A stretch of 64,000 nt of DNA from Nostoc sp. MG11 (lineage in GTDB: Bacteria; Cyanobacteriota; Cyanobacteriia; Cyanobacteriales; Nostocaceae): contig NZ_JACXXN010000026.1 in NCBI RefSeq assembly GCF_014904695.1, positions 22,826 through 86,825 on the forward strand. Reading direction: 5' to 3'. Every line of letters starts with the position of its first letter. Within the stretch, counting starts at the first letter, position 1. The notes beneath the pieces are model-generated. The model saw only the letters and a program-made list of their open reading frames with translations. It made no database searches and was not told where the DNA came from. Shown here piece by piece: positions 7,741-16,057 of this stretch. A program made the translations under genes and the position numbers.

Positions 7741-8943
7741 CTATATATACTTTCTTCCCCGCCATTCGCGTGGAGTGCGGAACGCAGACAAGAAGATTCG
7801 TAGCACTGCTATGGGGTCAGCTAAGGGGGAAAGCCAGAATAACCAGCCACCTTTGACGCTTTTACGATCATAAGAAGGTGCGATCGCTAATAGCATTGCA
7901 AAGCGAATCACCAGTAGAAATAAATTTAGTCCTAGTAGGAGGAGTGGGGGAGTGGGATAGGGGGGGAAAGGAAGAGGGAGAGAAACGAAGAGGTAAGCAA
8001 GGACGACTAAAAGAGGTAGACCCTGGACTGCGGAGAGTAGCCATAAATCTCCCCACAACTGAGCAGAAGAAGATGCATCTTTGAGGTCGAGACTCCGCCC
8101 CCATTCTTTCCATGTCTCCATCGCTCCCTCATACATCCGCACTTTCAGTACTTTCGCACCATCTAAAAAGCCCACCTTAAACCCTTGAGCAGCAATATTC
8201 CGTGCCAAGGTGACATCATCGCAAAAAGAACCACGCGCACTGGTATAACCACCCACAGCAGCTAAAACAGAACGACGGCACAAAAAGCACTGCCCATTTG
8301 CCATCACCCTTTCTGGCTGCTCCGTATTGATCCCAGCTGGGTCAAACCGATAAAGCAGAGTCATCAACAAAGCCGGTTGTAACCAGCACTCCCCTGGATA
8401 CTTGAGGATAAACTGGGGCGAAAGAGAAACCAGATCATAGCCTTGTGCTTCGGCTATTTTCACTAAACCAGCAATCAAACCAGGATCGGGTTGGATATCA
8501 GCGTCCAGTCCCATAAACCACTGACTGTCTTCCGAACTATGCAAAAAGCCGTTATGCAACGCCCAAGGACGCCCCACCCAACCTGATGGTAAGGGGTCAT
8601 CTGTGATTAAGCGAAAGCGGGGATCTTGCTGCTGTGCTGCTTTAACTAAATCGGGAGTGCCATCCTGAGACTTGCTGTCTACAACGATGATTTCCCGGAC
8701 TTCGTAGCTTTGCCGACTTAAGCCAGCTAACAGAGGGCTAATACGAAGAACCTCATTCAGTGTAGGAACGACAACACTAACACTACCCACAAGCTCCGGT
8801 GTTGGCTGTTGAGGTTCTATCGGAGGATGGCGTCTTGGCCCCTTCAGCAAGCGCGAAAGCAGAATCGCCGTTGCTGGTACTTGAATAAGTAGCAAGAAAA
8901 GCGATATGGCGCTTTCTACTGTCAAGGCGTTGTCCACTATCAA
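7741..8943 (-). CDS. cruG: Carotenoid 2'-O-glycosyltransferase CruG (GT2)
   Basis: 400 residues. An N-terminal hydrophobic segment is followed by a GT2 domain: VSVVVPTLNE, VDSKSQDGT, the DxD motif in FMGLDADIQPD, and the acceptor-side motifs VMANGQCFLCRR and FCDDVTLARN; three hydrophobic segments close the protein. This layout and its neighbour CruF identify it as CruG, which adds a sugar to the 2'-hydroxyl of myxol to form myxoxanthophyll. It lies downstream of cruF on the same strand, 160 bp apart. The start is taken at TTG 8941-8943; GTG at 8935-8937 is an alternative. Likely membrane-associated. Confidence 0.85.
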   Translation of the reverse strand: MIVDNALTVESAISLFLLLIQVPATAILLSRLLKGPRRHPPIEPQQPTPELVGSVSVVVPTLNEVLRISPLLAGLSRQSYEVREIIVVDSKSQDGTPDLVKAAQQQDPRFRLITDDPLPSGWVGRPWALHNGFLHSSEDSQWFMGLDADIQPDPGLIAGLVKIAEAQGYDLVSLSPQFILKYPGECWLQPALLMTLLYRFDPAGINTEQPERVMANGQCFLCRRSVLAAVGGYTSARGSFCDDVTLARNIAAQGFKVGFLDGAKVLKVRMYEGAMETWKEWGRSLDLKDASSSAQLWGDLWLLSAVQGLPLLVVLAYLFVSLPLPFPPYPTPPLLLLGLNLFLLVIRFAMLLAIAPSYDRKSVKGGWLFWLSPLADPIAVLRIFLSAFRTPREWRGRKYI

Positions 8944-9103
8944 AATACTTAATAATTAAAATCCCGACTATACAAATGTCAATTGGGCATTGGGCATTGG
9001 GAAAGATAATTATTCTTTTGCTCCCCAGTCACGCCAGTTCGCTCAACAGAGGACGCCTCCGCACGCGACTGGCTCCCCAGTCCCCAATCCCTAACTTATC
9101 GAC

Positions 9104-10012
9104 TTATTTCAAAGCAACTTTGATGCTCGCTACTGAGACTTCATTGTTTGCTGGTTCAACAGCAACTTGAGCGGGTGTGATTGAGCTTCTTAACCACAGC
9201 GCCACAGCTGGAGCTACACCTAGAAATAAGCCCAGTAACACAGGGATGGAGAACCCAGCTGCCAAGCTTAGTCCGGCGGCGAAGGCAAAGTTAGTTAAAT
9301 AAACAACTAGGGGCAGATTAAGCTGCGATCGCTCTAATTTAATTGAGGTATTTCTCCACAATAATCCTGCCACACTCATAAACAGGGCGCTAGTGCCAAA
9401 CCAACCTGCATAATTTTGATAAGGTGTGCCAAAGAAAGCTCCTGGTTTTTCCCAGTACCAGAAAGGCAAAGCCGATTGGCTCATAGCTGGCTCAAGGGCA
9501 AAGTCCCAGCAAGTAAAGAGCAAAGCCCCAACGGCTATAGCACCAATATGGCGTCCCCAACTGGGTTTTTGTGCCACTTTCAAACCAGATCTAGCAATTA
9601 GGTAAGACGACAGCCCAACATAAAACCAAGATAAAGGAATTGTGAAAGGAACTAGCCCCGCAATTTTATAACCCAAGCCACTCAAGTAGCTGTAATCACC
9701 AAATGGAAAACCCGTGCTGGTTCCTAGTAGTTCACTGCCCAAAGATATAAACACAGCCGGCAGCATAAAAGCCAGCCAAGCTCCCAATCCCAGCGATCGG
9801 TAGGCATAAATAGAGACAGCGATCGTCCCCAAAATGATATCAACTACACCGCCGCCAGCCATACTTAACTGTATGGCAGTTTCTCCAACCTGCGATAAGT
9901 TTAAAATTATTTCGGCATGAGGTACTACAAGTAGCATCCCTACCAGTCCAAATGCCTTTGACACGATATGACCAATGAGGCATACGCGCTCAGCAATAAC
10001 AAGTTGTCTCAT
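9104..10012 (-). CDS. cruF: Carotenoid 1'-hydroxylase CruF
   Basis: 302 residues, about seven hydrophobic segments. It belongs to the CruF/DUF422 integral-membrane family, shown by GSELLGTSTGFPFGDYSY, LVPFTIPLSWFYVGLSSYL, CWDFALEPAMS and FWYWEKPGAFFGTPYQNY. CruF adds water across the psi-end double bond of gamma-carotene to make the 1'-hydroxyl group needed for myxol and plectaniaxanthin. The ATG at 10010-10012 has AAGGAA about 6 bases upstream. Directly followed by cruG, as in other cyanobacteria, so the pair probably forms a myxoxanthophyll operon. Confidence 0.9.
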   Translation of the reverse strand: MRQLVIAERVCLIGHIVSKAFGLVGMLLVVPHAEIILNLSQVGETAIQLSMAGGGVVDIILGTIAVSIYAYRSLGLGAWLAFMLPAVFISLGSELLGTSTGFPFGDYSYLSGLGYKIAGLVPFTIPLSWFYVGLSSYLIARSGLKVAQKPSWGRHIGAIAVGALLFTCWDFALEPAMSQSALPFWYWEKPGAFFGTPYQNYAGWFGTSALFMSVAGLLWRNTSIKLERSQLNLPLVVYLTNFAFAAGLSLAAGFSIPVLLGLFLGVAPAVALWLRSSITPAQVAVEPANNEVSVASIKVALK

Positions 10013-10401
10013 GATTATTCCTTAACAAGATGTGATACGCGGCTACTCGGCTGCTAATAGTTTACAAATGTTTAAGAACATATTTAAACACTTTATGTCG
10101 CAATTCTGGAGCAAACTTGTTTGGCTTTGTTGGGCAGAGCATAACAGCCTATTGATTGAAGCAATAAAAAATATGATGATAGACTTACCAGTCTAAGCCA
10201 AGATAGTCAAGATATACATAACTTCGTTTGGTTTGCTTTGAGTTTCTTGTCTTACTGATACTTAGAGGCGTTTTATACCTAAATATCTTTGAGGAGAGAC
10301 AAATGTCACCAACTCATCAAATCCTCAAGTAAAATAGAGCCTTTAATTACTCCACAAAGTTGTGGAATAATAGCTTGACCCAGTACAGGAAATATAAACC
10401 C
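10013..10401. other. Divergent intergenic region with a nine-codon leader-like ORF
   Basis: 389 bp between cruF (leftward) and the membrane-protein gene at 10402 (rightward). It holds promoters for both. The only clear item is a strong ribosome site with a very short frame at 10303-10332, listed separately. Confidence 0.4.
10303..10332 (+). CDS. Putative nine-residue upstream ORF
   Basis: GAGGAGAGACAAATG gives an excellent ribosome site followed by ATG and eight more codons (MSPTHQILK) and TAA, 69 bp before the membrane-protein gene at 10402. Nearly the same context, TTTGAGGAGAGAAAAATG, precedes a three-codon frame upstream of sucrose synthase (26081-26092). It may be a translated leader or simply a conserved 5'-UTR block. 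No function is claimed. Confidence 0.3.
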   Translation: MSPTHQILK

Positions 10402-10827
10402 ATGTCAATTTTGAGAAGAGTTCCCTGGGTTTCCTTGGCACTAGTATTGCTTAGCTACAGTACCTTAGGCTGGGTAATATCTGAAACACGTCCCCCTTTG
10501 TTTGTCTGGCTGGTAGTTGTAGTTGTGATCTTACTTTTACTGATAACGTTGACCACTCCTTGGTCGAAGATGGCACGCTATTATACTATTTTGTTTAAAT
10601 CAAATACTAGGTCTTTTGGTGTTGCCGTTTTGGCGGCTTTCTTGTTCTTCGTCATGCTTGCCTGGTTTCGGGTATTTCTTGATACCTTACTTATCCTTTC
10701 TGCAACTATATTAGTCAAGATAGACTTTCAAACAGCTGGTTTTACAGAAGGGCTAGCCTTTATGATTACATCTATCTTTTCATTGGTAGGTTTAGCTTTG
10801 GGTGCGCTAGTTTACAAGTTAATTTGA
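10402..10827 (+). CDS. Conserved cyanobacterial membrane protein, unknown function
   Basis: 141 residues from the ATG at 10402, which has ACAGGAAA roughly 14 bases upstream; a TTG 42 bp upstream in frame is less likely. Four predicted membrane helices: WVSLALVLLSYSTLGWVI, FVWLVVVVVILLLLITL, FGVAVLAAFLFFVMLAWF and MITSIFSLVGLALGALVYKL. The loop TTPWSKMARYYTILFKSNTR is positively charged and probably cytoplasmic. No enzyme motif is visible. I recognise the general type as a cyanobacterial hypothetical protein but not a function. It ends 29 bp before the convergent kinase gene. Confidence 0.8.
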   Translation: MSILRRVPWVSLALVLLSYSTLGWVISETRPPLFVWLVVVVVILLLLITLTTPWSKMARYYTILFKSNTRSFGVAVLAAFLFFVMLAWFRVFLDTLLILSATILVKIDFQTAGFTEGLAFMITSIFSLVGLALGALVYKLI

Positions 10828-10855
10828 CTTGAATCAAGTAAATTTCGGAAATTTA

Positions 10856-12211
10856 CTATAAATTTTGATATTTTCGGCGTTCTTGCCCTAAAGCAGTTTG
10901 AACTTGTTGATATTCGGCTTCGATCTTGGCAATTTGCGCTTTTGCTCCAAAGAGTGCTTCTGTTACTACCATTGTCTCTAATTCTGCACAGAGTTTTCCG
11001 AAAGTAATTGCGCCTAGCGTCGTACTAGTGGAGGACAATGTATGAGCTACTCGCCGAAGTGACTTGAAATTGTCTTGACTTAGATAAAGTTGAATATCTT
11101 GCAAGAGTCTAGGAACTTCTTCAAGGTAATCATCAATAATTTCTAGCAGAAATTCCACAGCATTAGCTGATGAATTAAAATCAGCCATTCGCAGGATTTC
11201 TTGCAAAGCAGCAGGATCAATGGGGGAAGAATTTTGAATAGGCAATTTTTCTTGTTTGCACTTCTGTATCCCCGTGTAAGAGTGTTTTTCTTGTTTATAG
11301 AGAGGCTGACAACTTTTAAGCACTCGCATCAGTTCTGCAATGCGGATTGGTTTAATGAGGTAGTCGTCCATACCAGATGCTAAACAACGATCGCGATCGC
11401 CTGACATGGCATTTGCTGTTAATGCAATAATCCTAGGACGGACATCTGGTGTCCACTCTTGGCATATATACTGGGTCGTTGTTAAACCATCCATTTCTGG
11501 CATTTGTAAATCCATCAACACCACATCATAAGATTGACGACGCAACACAAAGAGTGCTTCTAAGCCATTGTTAGCAACATCTGGTTTGTAGCCCATTTGC
11601 TGTAACATCAGCTGAATCATTCTTTGATTAATTACATAGTCTTCCACTAACAGTATTTTCAAAGGATGTTGTTCAGCCATTCGAGGATCAATTTTGGTGT
11701 CCGAAACTACATTGTTTTCTCTATTACTCACTTGTTTTTGAATGACAGGAGTAACAATTGTGAAGTGGAATGCACTACCTACACTAGGCTGACTTTCAAC
11801 CCAAATTTTGCCACCCATAAACTCAGTTAGTTTCTTGCAAATGGCAAGACCTAACCCTGTACCGCCATATTGACGAGTGATAAAAGAGTTGACTTGACTG
11901 AAGGCTTTAAATAAACGCTCAAGGCGATCGCTTGGAATTCCAATACCTGTATCTTTGACTGTAAACTGAATTTCATAGCTACTTTTTTGCTCGCGGCTAC
12001 TAGTTATTTCACGAGCGATCGCCAAAACTTCAATGCTCCCAGTTTCAGTAAATTTAATAGCATTACTGAGTAAATTAACTAGGATTTGGCGCACTCTAGT
12101 AATATCACCCACAATTATAGAAGGAATCTCTGAAGTATCAAGAAACATGAGTTTTAACTTCTTTTCTCCAGCTATGGGCGAAACTAGATTATCAAAATGT
12201 AGGATGTTCAA
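10856..12211 (-). CDS. Hybrid histidine kinase lacking sensor and HisKA domains (HATPase-REC-HPt)
   Basis: 451 residues. The frame opens at a TTG (12209-12211) directly in what is normally the linker before the ATP-binding domain. It keeps the N box (RQILVNLLSNAIKFTE), G1 (VKDTGIGIP), F and G2 boxes (YGGTGLGLAICKKL), then a receiver domain with LMDLQMPEMDG as phosphorylation site, then an HPt domain with RVAHTLSSTST near residue 385. The autophosphorylated histidine domain and any sensor are missing. The N-terminus overlaps the last 20 bp of the MlaE-type gene, so a deletion probably joined the two. It may still work as a receiver/phosphotransfer module or may be a decaying gene. Confidence 0.75.
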   Translation of the reverse strand: MNILHFDNLVSPIAGEKKLKLMFLDTSEIPSIIVGDITRVRQILVNLLSNAIKFTETGSIEVLAIAREITSSREQKSSYEIQFTVKDTGIGIPSDRLERLFKAFSQVNSFITRQYGGTGLGLAICKKLTEFMGGKIWVESQPSVGSAFHFTIVTPVIQKQVSNRENNVVSDTKIDPRMAEQHPLKILLVEDYVINQRMIQLMLQQMGYKPDVANNGLEALFVLRRQSYDVVLMDLQMPEMDGLTTTQYICQEWTPDVRPRIIALTANAMSGDRDRCLASGMDDYLIKPIRIAELMRVLKSCQPLYKQEKHSYTGIQKCKQEKLPIQNSSPIDPAALQEILRMADFNSSANAVEFLLEIIDDYLEEVPRLLQDIQLYLSQDNFKSLRRVAHTLSSTSTTLGAITFGKLCAELETMVVTEALFGAKAQIAKIEAEYQQVQTALGQERRKYQNL

Positions 12212-12977
12212 ACAGTAACAAAGAGAGAAAAAAATCTATGATAAAAATCGATACCCAAGTAGTGACAACTGCTTTTGTTGCTGATTCTCCTACTTCTTTA
12301 GCTCCTCCTTTCGTTGTTAAACCCCAACTACAACCGTTGATAGCAACTAAAGCTCCAAAAATAAACCCTTTAAGCAAAACAATAAACAAATCTGATGGTT
12401 CTAAAAAGTTTCTGACTGACTCTAAAAAAGTTTCTGGAAGAATTTGGTAAAACTGTGAACCGGCAAAAACTCCACCAATGATACCCATAAATAAAGCAAA
12501 AACTGTCATAAAAGGCATCATCAAACAGCAAGCAATTACTCTTGGAAGTACTAAATAATCAATTGGATCAGTTTTGAGCATATACAGTGCATCAATTTGC
12601 TCTGTCACCCGCATTGCTCCTATTTCTGCTGCATAAGCAGAGCCTACTTGTCCCGCAAGAATACTAGCAGTCAAAATTGGAGCCAGTTCTCTGCAAAAAG
12701 CTAATGCAAAAGCACCTCCCACTGCATTGACAGCACCAAATCGCACTAATTCTCTTGCAGTCTGAATCGTAAAAATCATACCTGCAAAACCACTTACAAG
12801 GAGAACTGGAGAGATAGAAGTTGGCCCAGCAGTCACCATGTGTTGCAGAATCTTGCGGTAGTAAGTTTTTCCTTGGAGTAAATGCAGCCAGACTTGACCA
12901 CAAAGGAGTATTGCAGCAAAACAGCGTACAATGCAGGATTGCTCGATTTTTTTTTGGGGTTGCAATTTGATCGCCAT
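12192..12977 (-). CDS. mlaE: MlaE/Ycf63-type ABC lipid-transport permease
   Basis: 261 residues from the ATG at 12975-12977; a GTG 21 bp upstream is an alternative start. Five to six membrane helices and the hallmark MlaE sequence FCRELAPILTASILAGQVG, then YAAEIGAMRVTEQIDALY, which forms the contact with the ABC ATPase. MlaE permeases move phospholipids between membranes as part of an MlaFEDB-like complex; in cyanobacteria and plastids (Ycf63/TGD1) the same family serves lipid traffic to the envelope or thylakoid. No MlaF or MlaD partner is in the window. Its end overlaps the truncated hybrid kinase. Confidence 0.9.
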   Translation of the reverse strand: MAIKLQPQKKIEQSCIVRCFAAILLCGQVWLHLLQGKTYYRKILQHMVTAGPTSISPVLLVSGFAGMIFTIQTARELVRFGAVNAVGGAFALAFCRELAPILTASILAGQVGSAYAAEIGAMRVTEQIDALYMLKTDPIDYLVLPRVIACCLMMPFMTVFALFMGIIGGVFAGSQFYQILPETFLESVRNFLEPSDLFIVLLKGFIFGALVAINGCSWGLTTKGGAKEVGESATKAVVTTWVSIFIIDFFLSLLLFEHPTF

Positions 12978-13120
12978 TAAGACTGACTTTTTTTGCACCT
13001 ATGTTAAGGCGTGGTTCATGAATAGACGCTGCTTGCCCTCAAATTTTGAGGATTAATATTTCAGCATGGATCAACTCAGCTTAGTAAACTCTACCGGAAA
13101 ATAGCGTTAATCTTTCAAAT

Positions 13121-13429
13121 ATGAGCATGATAAAACACGTTATTTTTGTGCTGATATTGATACTATCGTTCTCAGTAGCGCTGCCATCTGATGCGTCTGT
13201 GTGCCGTAATTATGATGGTCAGCAGATTTGCATTCTCAGTATCAATCGAAGTGCCAAAAATTATTGGGAATACAGAGCAACTGTAAGTGTGAATGGAGTA
13301 AAAAGGCCCATCGAGGTCTACAACTGTCGTGAGCAAGTCAAGGTGCAACAAGACGGGACTGTTTTGCCATTTGAGCAAAAAGACCCTGGTAAGCTAATAT
13401 GCAGTTTTTTTAATTCTTCTGTGCGGTAA
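13121..13429 (+). CDS. Small secreted protein, unknown function
   Basis: 102 residues with a clear signal peptide: basic start, hydrophobic core VIFVLILILSFSVALP, and a cleavage site around SDASVCR. The mature part has four cysteines (in VCRNYDGQQICILS, YNCRE and LICSF), which suggests two disulfides and a periplasmic location. Alternative start is the ATG at 13127. I do not recognise the family; it resembles short cyanobacterial exported hypothetical proteins. It converges with, and overlaps by 20 bp, a possible 34-residue gene on the other strand. Confidence 0.7.
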   Translation: MSMIKHVIFVLILILSFSVALPSDASVCRNYDGQQICILSINRSAKNYWEYRATVSVNGVKRPIEVYNCREQVKVQQDGTVLPFEQKDPGKLICSFFNSSVR

Positions 13430-13514
13430 ATACGCGCCAGATGATGAAAACCATGAAACTTAGATAGGCTAATACCGTTAGCCACTCTTGCCAGCTACTA
13501 AATGTATCATTCAT
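13410..13514 (-). CDS. Possible 34-residue single-span membrane protein
   Basis: An ATG at 13512-13514 opens a 34-codon frame: MNDTFSSWQEWLTVLAYL then SFMVFIIWRVFTAQKN. It has the make-up of a real small membrane protein: a polar, Trp-containing amphipathic N-terminus, one hydrophobic helix of about 18 residues, and a basic tail. Such proteins are common as small subunits of photosynthetic and respiratory complexes. No good ribosome site is seen, and its last 20 bp overlap the convergent gene at 13121-13429. Function unknown. Confidence 0.45.
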   Translation of the reverse strand: MNDTFSSWQEWLTVLAYLSFMVFIIWRVFTAQKN

Positions 13515-13632
13515 TAGCAAAAGCCAAAAAATAAATAAAGGTAATTTTCACCCTTAAATCCTACACGCTCACGCTATCAGTTCGTTACTGGATTGCTCAT
13601 AACGTTGATGATAAGGGCTATTCAAAATCTTT

Positions 13633-13797
13633 TAGCTAATTTTCCGGAATTGATCAGGCTGGGGTAGTATCCCTAATCAGACTATCGATTTTATGTTTAC
13701 CATCTATAACTAACCTCCGGGGAATATTGCCCCATCTGTTTTAAAAAGCTCGGTCTTCACGACTGGGCTTTTGATTTTTGATACATCTCCCTTGCGG
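13633..13797 (+). ncRNA. Putative small RNA gene, copy 1 of a 165-bp direct repeat
   Basis: This stretch recurs at 14262-14425 with only about a dozen differences. Shared parts include ACTAACCTCCGGGGAATATT, in which ACTAACCTCC is complementary to a Shine-Dalgarno site and GGGGAATATTGCCCC forms a hairpin, and an AAAGCTCGGTC..GACTGGGCTTTT stem followed by GATTTTT, a good Rho-independent terminator (about 13744-13779). Conservation of an exposed CCUCC and terminator without an ORF suggests a trans-acting sRNA that blocks ribosome sites. No Rfam identity could be checked. Confidence 0.5.
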
Positions 13798-13870
13798 TAT
13801 GAGTCAGCTTGGGGCTGTATTTTGCTGATCACATTAGTAGTTCACCACACCAACTTTGATGGGTGAATAA

Positions 13871-14225
13871 GTTCGTAGTGAGTTAGCGCGGTCTTCTCCC
13901 TTCGCGTAGCGTCTCGTAGAGAAGGGGAGACGCCCGCTGTAGGATGCCCAAAGGGCTGTAGGGCGATAGCGAAGCGGTAGCGAGTCATGGAGCGTCTGGG
14001 GGTTTCCACGCCACTTGCTACCCTACGGGAACGCTAAGAGCGAACAAGTCGGGGAACCCGCCCAACGCAGTGGCTCCCCATGAGCGACTAACGATAGCGC
14101 AGCGTTAGCGAGTCATCGAGCGTCACCCGTACCCCTACGGGGAAGCAAGCTACGCGCAGCGTCTCCGTTAGGAGAAGGGTCAGGACTTTAGTCTTTGGCT
14201 TGAGCGCTGAAGCGCTCACAAAGTT
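13871..14225. mobile_element. Palindrome-rich insertion element (copy B of the GTTCGTAGTGAG family)
   Basis: The left end GTTCGTAGTGAG (13871-13882) is the same as in the elements at 4118 and 31892; the right end, around GCGCTGAAGCGCTCAC, is degraded. The inside is a mosaic of short GC-rich palindromes (GGAGACGC, TAGCGAGTC, the GCCACTT..AGTGGC type) that also turn up in the RluA gene (17217-17285) and at 63930-63972. No coding capacity. It sits exactly between two copies of the sRNA-like repeat. Confidence 0.5.
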
Positions 14226-14261
14226 GAAAGATCACTAGGGTAAAAGTTACTCCAAATTTCC

Positions 14262-14425
14262 TAGCTAATTTTCTGGAATTGATCAGGCTGGAGTGGTATC
14301 CCTAATCAGACTATCGATTTTATGTTTACCATCTATAACTAACCTCCGGGGAATATTGCCCCATTTTTCTCAAAAGCTCGGTCTTCACGACTGGGCTTTT
14401 GATTTTTTATACATTTCCCTTGCGG
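14262..14425 (+). ncRNA. Putative small RNA gene, copy 2 of the 165-bp direct repeat
   Basis: Second copy of 13633-13797. Differences are concentrated in the loop between the GGGGAATATTGCCCC hairpin and the terminator and in the region around GGAGTGGTATCCC, while the ACTAACCTCC segment and the terminator stem are kept. That pattern is what selection on RNA structure would leave. It ends 128 bp upstream of the gene at 14554. Confidence 0.5.
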
Positions 14426-14553
14426 GAAAGTGATTCAATTTGGGAGTGGGAGCAGCATTTGCGTATACTGCCGCGTATCATATAAGACATTTTTCTAGAA
14501 ACCTTTGAGAGATTTTATCAGTCTGGTAGTCCAAATTCTGCAAACACCCGATA

Positions 14554-15951
14554 ATGTCATCTTTTGCTCAAGGTATCCCCGGATTGCCCGATCTGACACA
14601 TCCAACTGAGCTAGTCCAATTTGGAACCCAGGTGCTCAAAGGTTCACTATTATTAGTATTTTTGGTCGTAGCTTTGGGAGTTGCGATCGCTCTGATAAGT
14701 TTTTCTCTACGTCGAAATCACTCAGAACAATTGATATTTCTTGGCGAATGGGCTGTTCGTTATTCCCAACTTTTACGGGGATTGCAGCATTTAGCTCTAG
14801 TATTAATTCTGTTAGTGACTGGATTTTTCTTTTGTTCAACTTTGAGCAATCGCTACCACCACTGGGAACAAGCAAAGGTAGCTCAAGTAACCCAAAGTGT
14901 TGCAGGCGAAAAGCTCGAACAATTTGCGCCCCAAGTGCGCTACGTTACGCAAGAGCCATACACCTATACCACCCAAGTTAATGGCAAGATAGTTCAGGTA
15001 AATGAGACGCGAGAAGTCAACCGCTACCTAACGCTGGCTGGCTCGCAAATTCAGGTCAAGCTTGACCAAAGCACAGATGTTCGAGGTCGCAGCTCAATTT
15101 ATCGCGCAGATTACACTGCTGATTATAAAGTTGTCAACCAACTCAAAAATATTAGTAGTTTCTTTTTTGAAGCACCGCCGCCTAATGGCTACACGCTGCT
15201 CGCCAGCTATAAAGTAGAGCGTGACCGGACTCGGCTACAACAAACTAATCCGGGGGAATATAGCTTTCCCTTCCGCCTGCAACCAGGGGAAGAAACTAGC
15301 TTTCGCGTCACCTATCAGGCTCAAGGTGGGCCCCGTTGGGTTTATAGCGCAGCGAGTCAGTTACTTTCTAATTTCCGCCTGAGTGCGATCGCTAACTTTG
15401 CCCCTGCTGATTTTGCTAGTGGTGTTGTACCAAATGAGATTAAAGGCGACGGACGCAGCACCCAATTTACTTGGATATTTGATGATAATGTTTCGGTAAA
15501 AAACCCTTTAGGAGTATTTACCAATACCGACCCCATTCGACACACTGGCATCATTCCCCGAATTTTATTACTAGCACCAGCATTATTTTTGTGGTGGATA
15601 TTGTTGCTATATTGGTCGCTACCCATGAGCCTCAAAAATGTTGCGATCGCTGGTGGTATTTTCTTTGCTTGTCTGCTGGCTTTAACCTATCTGGGTCGCT
15701 TGATGAATGCTCAGTTAGCTTGGACTTTGATTTCTCTGGTCTTACTCTTTTTAACATGGGGGTTGGGATCAAATCGCAGTGCTTCCCTTGCTGCCATTAT
15801 CTGTACTATTGCTGGTGCAATACTACCTGTCTTTGGTTTACTAGTACCGTTCAGCGGACTCACCCTCAGCCTAGCGGGTCTACTTTCAGCGGTCTGGCTA
15901 GCAGTTCGCCATTGGTATGGCTGGTACAATTTGCACCCAGAGAAGCAATAG
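14554..15951 (+). CDS. Polytopic membrane protein with large extracytoplasmic domain, unknown function
   Basis: 465 residues. Two N-terminal membrane helices (about residues 30-55 and 75-98) are followed by a soluble domain of about 230 residues (100-335) rich in beta-strand-like, Tyr/Thr/Gln-containing sequence, then four to five C-terminal helices starting at IIPRILLLAPALFLWWILLL. This arrangement recalls CreD/inner-membrane stress proteins and other cyanobacterial conserved hypotheticals, but I see no catalytic motif. The N-terminus MSSFAQGIPGLPDLTHP is not a signal peptide. It converges with the RluA-family gene. Confidence 0.8.
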   Translation: MSSFAQGIPGLPDLTHPTELVQFGTQVLKGSLLLVFLVVALGVAIALISFSLRRNHSEQLIFLGEWAVRYSQLLRGLQHLALVLILLVTGFFFCSTLSNRYHHWEQAKVAQVTQSVAGEKLEQFAPQVRYVTQEPYTYTTQVNGKIVQVNETREVNRYLTLAGSQIQVKLDQSTDVRGRSSIYRADYTADYKVVNQLKNISSFFFEAPPPNGYTLLASYKVERDRTRLQQTNPGEYSFPFRLQPGEETSFRVTYQAQGGPRWVYSAASQLLSNFRLSAIANFAPADFASGVVPNEIKGDGRSTQFTWIFDDNVSVKNPLGVFTNTDPIRHTGIIPRILLLAPALFLWWILLLYWSLPMSLKNVAIAGGIFFACLLALTYLGRLMNAQLAWTLISLVLLFLTWGLGSNRSASLAAIICTIAGAILPVFGLLVPFSGLTLSLAGLLSAVWLAVRHWYGWYNLHPEKQ

Positions 15952-15968
15952 ACCTGCCTTGAAAACTT

Positions 15969-16005
15969 GTCAAGTCAATTGCTTGTTCTTAGATGATTGT
16001 TGCAA
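15969..16005 (+). repeat. 37-bp dispersed repeat, copy 1
   Basis: This 37-bp stretch, which contains CAATTGCTTGTTCTTAGATG, recurs in inverted orientation at 25756-25792 with one mismatch. Both copies lie in intergenic DNA about 9.8 kb apart, flanking the RluA-Wadjet-ExoD segment. Confidence 0.75.
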
Positions 16006-16057
16006 TAGAACCTTCAATCTTGTGGGAAAGGGTTAAAGGGAAAAGGGGAACTTCAGG

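Larger units (their letters stand above)
13515..14553. other. 1-kb gene-free region: duplicated sRNA-like repeat around a palindromic element
   Basis: No coding frame is convincing. It contains two near-identical 165-bp direct repeats (13633-13797 and 14262-14425), both ending in a terminator-like hairpin, and between them a GC-rich palindromic element (13871-14225). The last 128 bp form the upstream region of the membrane-protein gene at 14554. Confidence 0.7.
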
